This document shows, one piece after another, positions 5,777-8,755 of a stretch of 8,755 nucleotides of DNA. A program made the translations under genes and the position numbers. The stretch is from Oscillospiraceae bacterium (GTDB lineage Bacteria; Bacillota_A; Clostridia; Oscillospirales; Oscillospiraceae): positions 1-8,755 of the forward strand of contig JAFQLA010000131.1 of assembly GCA_017396725.1 (NCBI GenBank). Reading direction: 5' to 3'. Every line of letters starts with the position of its first letter. The first letter of the stretch is position 1. The notes beneath the pieces are model-generated. The model worked only from the letters and a program-made list of their open reading frames with translations, was not told the origin of the DNA and did not search any database.

Positions 5777-6556
5777 ATGAAAAAATCCATGCAGTGGTGG
5801 GACTATACCTCCAACGAATTGCGCGAGATCGCACCTGAGAGCGTGGTGTTCCAGCCGGTGGGCTCTGTGGAGCAGCACCGCCATCTTCCCCTGGCTACCG
5901 ACAGCTTCATTTCCCGGGATATTTCCCGCCGCCTTTGCGAAAAGATGGAAAAGGAAGGCTATCCGGCGCTGTTCCTGCCGCTGATGCCTTACGGCAAAAG
6001 CAACGAACATATGATGTTCCCCGGCACCATTACCTATTCTGCCGAGACTTATATGCGTGTTCTCATGGATATCGGCCGCAGTGCTGCCCGCGCGGGGGTG
6101 AAGAAATTTGTCTTCATTAATGCCCACGGCGGCAACAGCGAGGTGCTGGACGTGGTGTGCCGTGAGCTGCGCATCGAAACAGGGATGCAGGTCTTTTCCG
6201 TGCATCCTCTGGGCCGCCTCGGAGTGGACATGGGCGGCATTCTCGTGCCGCAGGAAAAGAAACTGGGCATCCATGCCGGCCGCAAGGAGACTGCCGTGCT
6301 CCTTCGCATCGCACCGCATGACGTGGATACTTCCCGTATGGAAAAGGACTATTCCATGGACTTCAAGGAATATAAATATATCGACTATTCGGGTCGTGTA
6401 TCCTTTGGCTGGATGGCGCAGGATGTGTCCCTCAGCGGCGCTGTGGGCAATCCGGAAGGGGCCACGGCAGAGGAAGGGGAAATCATTCTCTCCAACGCAG
6501 TTGAGGCACTTTATGAGGCCTGCCTTGAAATTCTGAAATTTGAATTTGTGCAGTAA
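5777..6556 (+). CDS. Creatininase-family metallohydrolase, copy 2, with shortened active-site loop
   Basis: This 259-aa paralogue of the preceding gene has the same WWDYTS N-terminus and FEFV C-terminus. NEHMMFPGTIT (76-86), INAHGGN (114-120) and GIHAGRKETA (164-173) are intact. The first metal motif is altered: SVEQHRHLPLATD (30-42) has a single Arg where copy 1 and the family have Gly-Pro, a 3-base in-frame loss. Glu32, His34 and Asp42 remain, but the His-to-Asp distance is one residue shorter. ATG 5777 has AAGGAGG (5762-5768) overlapping the stop of copy 1; the gap is 13 bases. The frame is otherwise collinear and undamaged, so it is a functional protein under selection, perhaps with changed substrate, metal use or a structural role in a mixed oligomer with copy 1 (creatininases are commonly hexamers). 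A sequencing error in this codon pair cannot be excluded. Confidence 0.9.
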   Translation: MKKSMQWWDYTSNELREIAPESVVFQPVGSVEQHRHLPLATDSFISRDISRRLCEKMEKEGYPALFLPLMPYGKSNEHMMFPGTITYSAETYMRVLMDIGRSAARAGVKKFVFINAHGGNSEVLDVVCRELRIETGMQVFSVHPLGRLGVDMGGILVPQEKKLGIHAGRKETAVLLRIAPHDVDTSRMEKDYSMDFKEYKYIDYSGRVSFGWMAQDVSLSGAVGNPEGATAEEGEIILSNAVEALYEACLEILKFEFVQ

Positions 6557-6567
6557 AGGAGATTACT

Positions 6568-8748
6568 ATGTGGTTAGATAAAGCCCATCTGGGCGAATGC
6601 AGTGTGGACCGGCACGATGCCCTTGCCGGTCAGCACGGTACCTGGACCTTCACTTATGTTACCGGCAGCTACGGCATCGAGGACTCCGGTGCAATCCGTC
6701 TTGCCTGGCGCATGGTCAGCGACTGGGAAATGCCTCAGTTTACCGATAAGACCAAGTCCGGCTACTCCACCCTCACCACTTCCTCCGGCGCGGAGCTTTC
6801 CGTGACTTACGACCGCTTCCTGCGCCCCTATACCAATAGCCTTCTTATCCGCGTGGTCCGCGGTTCTCTCAAGCCCGGTGACACCGTGACCCTTACCTTG
6901 GGCGAGACCAGGTACGGTGCTCCCGGCATCCGTGCCCAGGCCTTTGCCGAACCGGGCCATGTGTTCCGCTTCTATGTGGATCCCACGGGCTCGGATGTGT
7001 TCCGTCAGGTGGGTGAAGACCTGCATGTTCCTGTGCTGCCCGGTATGCCCCATAAGCTCCATGCCATGCTCCCCGGCACAGTGGAAGTGGGCAAACCTTT
7101 TGCGCTGACAATTTGCTGCCTGGATGATATGGGCAACCCCTGCCCCCATTTTAAAGGTAAGATTGCGCTGCGCGCTGTCGGTGCAGCGGCAGAAGGTGTG
7201 ACGATTCCTGCAGCGGCTGATTTTGCGCAGGCAGAAGGCGGCGTACTGCGGTTGGAAAACTGCATGGCTGCAGCGGAAGGTGAATTCCGTGTGGAGGTTT
7301 CCTGCGAAGAAGAACTTTGGCACGTTGTTTCCACGCCTTCCGTAGCAGAAACTGCGCCTGAGCGCCGCCTTTACTGGGGCGATATGCATGGCCAGAACTC
7401 CAACACGCTGGGCACCGGCACCATGGATGATTATTATTCCTACGGCCGCAATGTAGGCGCGCTGGACTTCTCCGGCTGGCAGGGCAACGACTTTGAGATA
7501 ACCAACGAATCTTTCAACAATGTCAGAGAAAAGACCAAGGAGTATCTGGAAGAGGGCCGTTTTGTGCCCTTCCTTGGCTATGAATGGTCCGGCAGCACGC
7601 CTGCCGGCGGCGACTACAACGTTTTCTTCCGGGGCGATAGCGACACTTTCTATCCCAGCAGCAACTGGATCAGCTATCCTAACGCCAATGTGGATAATAT
7701 CTGCAATCCTCTGCCCAAGCTGTGGGAGCGTCTCCGCGGCCGTGACGATGTGCTGGCCATTCCCCATGTGGGCGGCCGCTGCGGCAATCTGGATTATCTC
7801 AGCGAAGAGTTCTGTCCTGCGGTGGAAGTCCATTCCCACCATGGCGTTTTCGACTGGTTTGCTCTTTCCGCTATGCGCCGCCGCCTGAAGGTGGGCTTTG
7901 TGGCCTCAAGCGATGACCATACCTGCCACATGGGCCTTTTCTTCCCCATCCGCGGCACCACACCCTCCGGCGGGTTTGATGTTTCCGCCGGCTACTGTGG
8001 TCTCTGGGCGGAGGAACACACCAAGGAAGCTTTCTGGAAGGCGCTGCGCGCCCGCCATTGCTATGCCTCCACCATCGACCGCATCCGTCTTTCCACCGCT
8101 CTTGACAGCGGCGCCTTTATGGGTGACGAGTGCGCGCTTACCGCACCCACCACCTTCCGCGCCAAGGCTGTGGGCCGTTATCCCATCGATCAGGTCATCG
8201 TGTATGACTGGGATAAGGAAGTGGCCAATCTTCGCCCCCGCGGCGTGGATAAAAACCGCGTGCGCATCCGCTGGAGAGGTGTTGTGGTTGGCGGTAAACA
8301 CAAGAGCACCAATTGGGACGGCTTCCTTACCGTGGAAGAGGGCCGCATCCGCACCGCGGAGAATTATGCCATCGACCGTGACGATCAGGGTATTCAGATG
8401 AAGACCTCCGGCACGGTGGCGTGGCGCTCTACCACCACCGGCGACTATGACGGCGTGATTCTGACCCTTGGCGGTGAGGATCCCGTGATCCGCATCCACT
8501 GCACCCAGGGCAGCTATACTCTGCGTCTGAGCGAGCTGGAGGAAAAGGGCAGCATCACGGTGCCCTTCAGCACCCATTGCTCGCTGGAGATCGATCATCC
8601 CGCTCCCGCGGCACAGGATGAAAACTGCTCTGTGGAAGTGGAACTGCCTGTGGTTCCCGACGGTGAGGAGCACGCTTATTGGGTGAAGGTCATCGAGGAT
8701 AACGGCAATGCCGCCTGGGCCAGCCCCATCTTTACCTCCGGCAAATAA
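6568..8748 (+). CDS. DUF3604-type PHP-like metallohydrolase
   Basis: This 726-aa protein has no signal peptide and no membrane segment, so it is probably cytosolic. Residues 1-265 look mainly beta-stranded (immunoglobulin-like) and do not match a domain I can name. A metal-dependent PHP-like region begins at RLYWGDMHGQN (267-277, His274) with YYSYGRNVGALDF after it, followed by FLGYEWSG (335-342, Glu339), AIPHVGGR (397-404, His400), VEVHSHHG (419-426) and ASSDDHT (446-452, Asp449, His451). ALRARHCYASTIDRI and GAFMGDE further on match the usual end of the DUF3604 region; a beta-rich tail of about 200 residues follows. PHP relatives are phosphoesterases or hydrolases, but DUF3604 proteins have no settled substrate. 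The usual TDHD-like second motif is replaced by QGNDFE (305-310). AAGGAG (6556-6561), overlapping the upstream stop, precedes ATG 6568. It lies 11 bases after creatininase copy 2 and ends the visible operon. Family assignment is by motif recall, fairly confident; function unknown. Confidence 0.8.
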   Translation: MWLDKAHLGECSVDRHDALAGQHGTWTFTYVTGSYGIEDSGAIRLAWRMVSDWEMPQFTDKTKSGYSTLTTSSGAELSVTYDRFLRPYTNSLLIRVVRGSLKPGDTVTLTLGETRYGAPGIRAQAFAEPGHVFRFYVDPTGSDVFRQVGEDLHVPVLPGMPHKLHAMLPGTVEVGKPFALTICCLDDMGNPCPHFKGKIALRAVGAAAEGVTIPAAADFAQAEGGVLRLENCMAAAEGEFRVEVSCEEELWHVVSTPSVAETAPERRLYWGDMHGQNSNTLGTGTMDDYYSYGRNVGALDFSGWQGNDFEITNESFNNVREKTKEYLEEGRFVPFLGYEWSGSTPAGGDYNVFFRGDSDTFYPSSNWISYPNANVDNICNPLPKLWERLRGRDDVLAIPHVGGRCGNLDYLSEEFCPAVEVHSHHGVFDWFALSAMRRRLKVGFVASSDDHTCHMGLFFPIRGTTPSGGFDVSAGYCGLWAEEHTKEAFWKALRARHCYASTIDRIRLSTALDSGAFMGDECALTAPTTFRAKAVGRYPIDQVIVYDWDKEVANLRPRGVDKNRVRIRWRGVVVGGKHKSTNWDGFLTVEEGRIRTAENYAIDRDDQGIQMKTSGTVAWRSTTTGDYDGVILTLGGEDPVIRIHCTQGSYTLRLSELEEKGSITVPFSTHCSLEIDHPAPAAQDENCSVEVELPVVPDGEEHAYWVKVIEDNGNAAWASPIFTSGK

Positions 8749-8755
8749 CGGCAAA

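Larger units (their letters stand above)
4984..6556 (+). repeat. Tandem gene duplication of the creatininase gene (period 793 bases)
   Basis: The two creatininase genes lie head to tail with an offset of 793 bases that holds across their central parts. By hand alignment about 158 of 260 positions are identical. Nucleotide identity is patchy, with an exact 32-base match at 5326-5357 and 6119-6150 over the codons for NAHGGN and the following residues. The pattern fits an old duplication with strong constraint, or local gene conversion, around the catalytic core. Confidence 0.85.
3847..8748 (+). other. Probable five-gene operon: CHR pair, creatininase pair, PHP-like hydrolase
   Basis: Five same-strand genes are separated by -4, 16, 13 and 11 bases, each with its own strong Shine-Dalgarno, and no terminator or promoter is visible between them. 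This is a single transcription unit by spacing. The upstream boundary is the divergent region at 3620-3846; the downstream end is not in the window, which stops 7 bases after the last stop codon. Confidence 0.8.

Noticed and set aside
6574..7842. 422-codon minus-strand open frame antisense to the PHP-like gene
   Set aside because: It lacks a start signal and resembles no family, while the plus strand encodes ordered metal-binding motifs in an operon-spaced gene.

Overview
The window looks like a chromosomal segment of a low-to-mid GC Bacillota, most likely a Clostridia of the gut Oscillospiraceae/Ruminococcaceae type. The reasons are an ATP-dependent PEP carboxykinase, the holB-ricT (PSP1) gene pair typical of Firmicutes, strong GGAGG ribosome binding sites before almost every gene, and TTG/GTG starts. 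The lineage is an inference from gene content; no rRNA or tRNA is present to confirm it. No mobile element, CRISPR array or tRNA was seen.

Left part (1-3619, all minus strand). From right to left this reads holB (DNA polymerase III delta' subunit), ricT/PSP1-domain gene (TTG start, overlapping holB by 8 bases), a strong 12-bp intercistronic hairpin, a Cof-type HAD phosphatase, a 213-bp gap with a good sigma-A-type promoter, and the N-terminal 111 codons of pckA, cut by the window edge. This is housekeeping material. The notable points are the long basic, disordered tail on RicT and the hairpin.

Middle (3620-3846). An AT-rich divergent intergenic region separates holB (leftward) from a rightward operon. 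It carries a 7-bp inverted repeat close to the start of the rightward operon.

Right part (3847-8748, all plus strand). Five tightly packed genes form a probable operon: two short-chain chromate-transporter (CHR) family membrane proteins overlapping by 4 bases, two tandem creatininase-family metallohydrolases about 60% identical by hand count, and a 726-aa protein with a PHP-like/DUF3604 metallohydrolase region. Gaps are 16, 13 and 11 bases and each gene has its own Shine-Dalgarno sequence. A paired anion-type transporter, two creatininase paralogues (amide/lactam/formamide hydrolases in known members) and a PHP-like hydrolase suggest a module for uptake or export and hydrolytic processing of a small molecule. 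The substrate cannot be read from the sequence. Two details make it unusual: the second creatininase has lost one residue in the most conserved metal-binding loop, and the PHP-like protein has a changed second metal motif. I consider this operon the best candidate for an undescribed system in the window.
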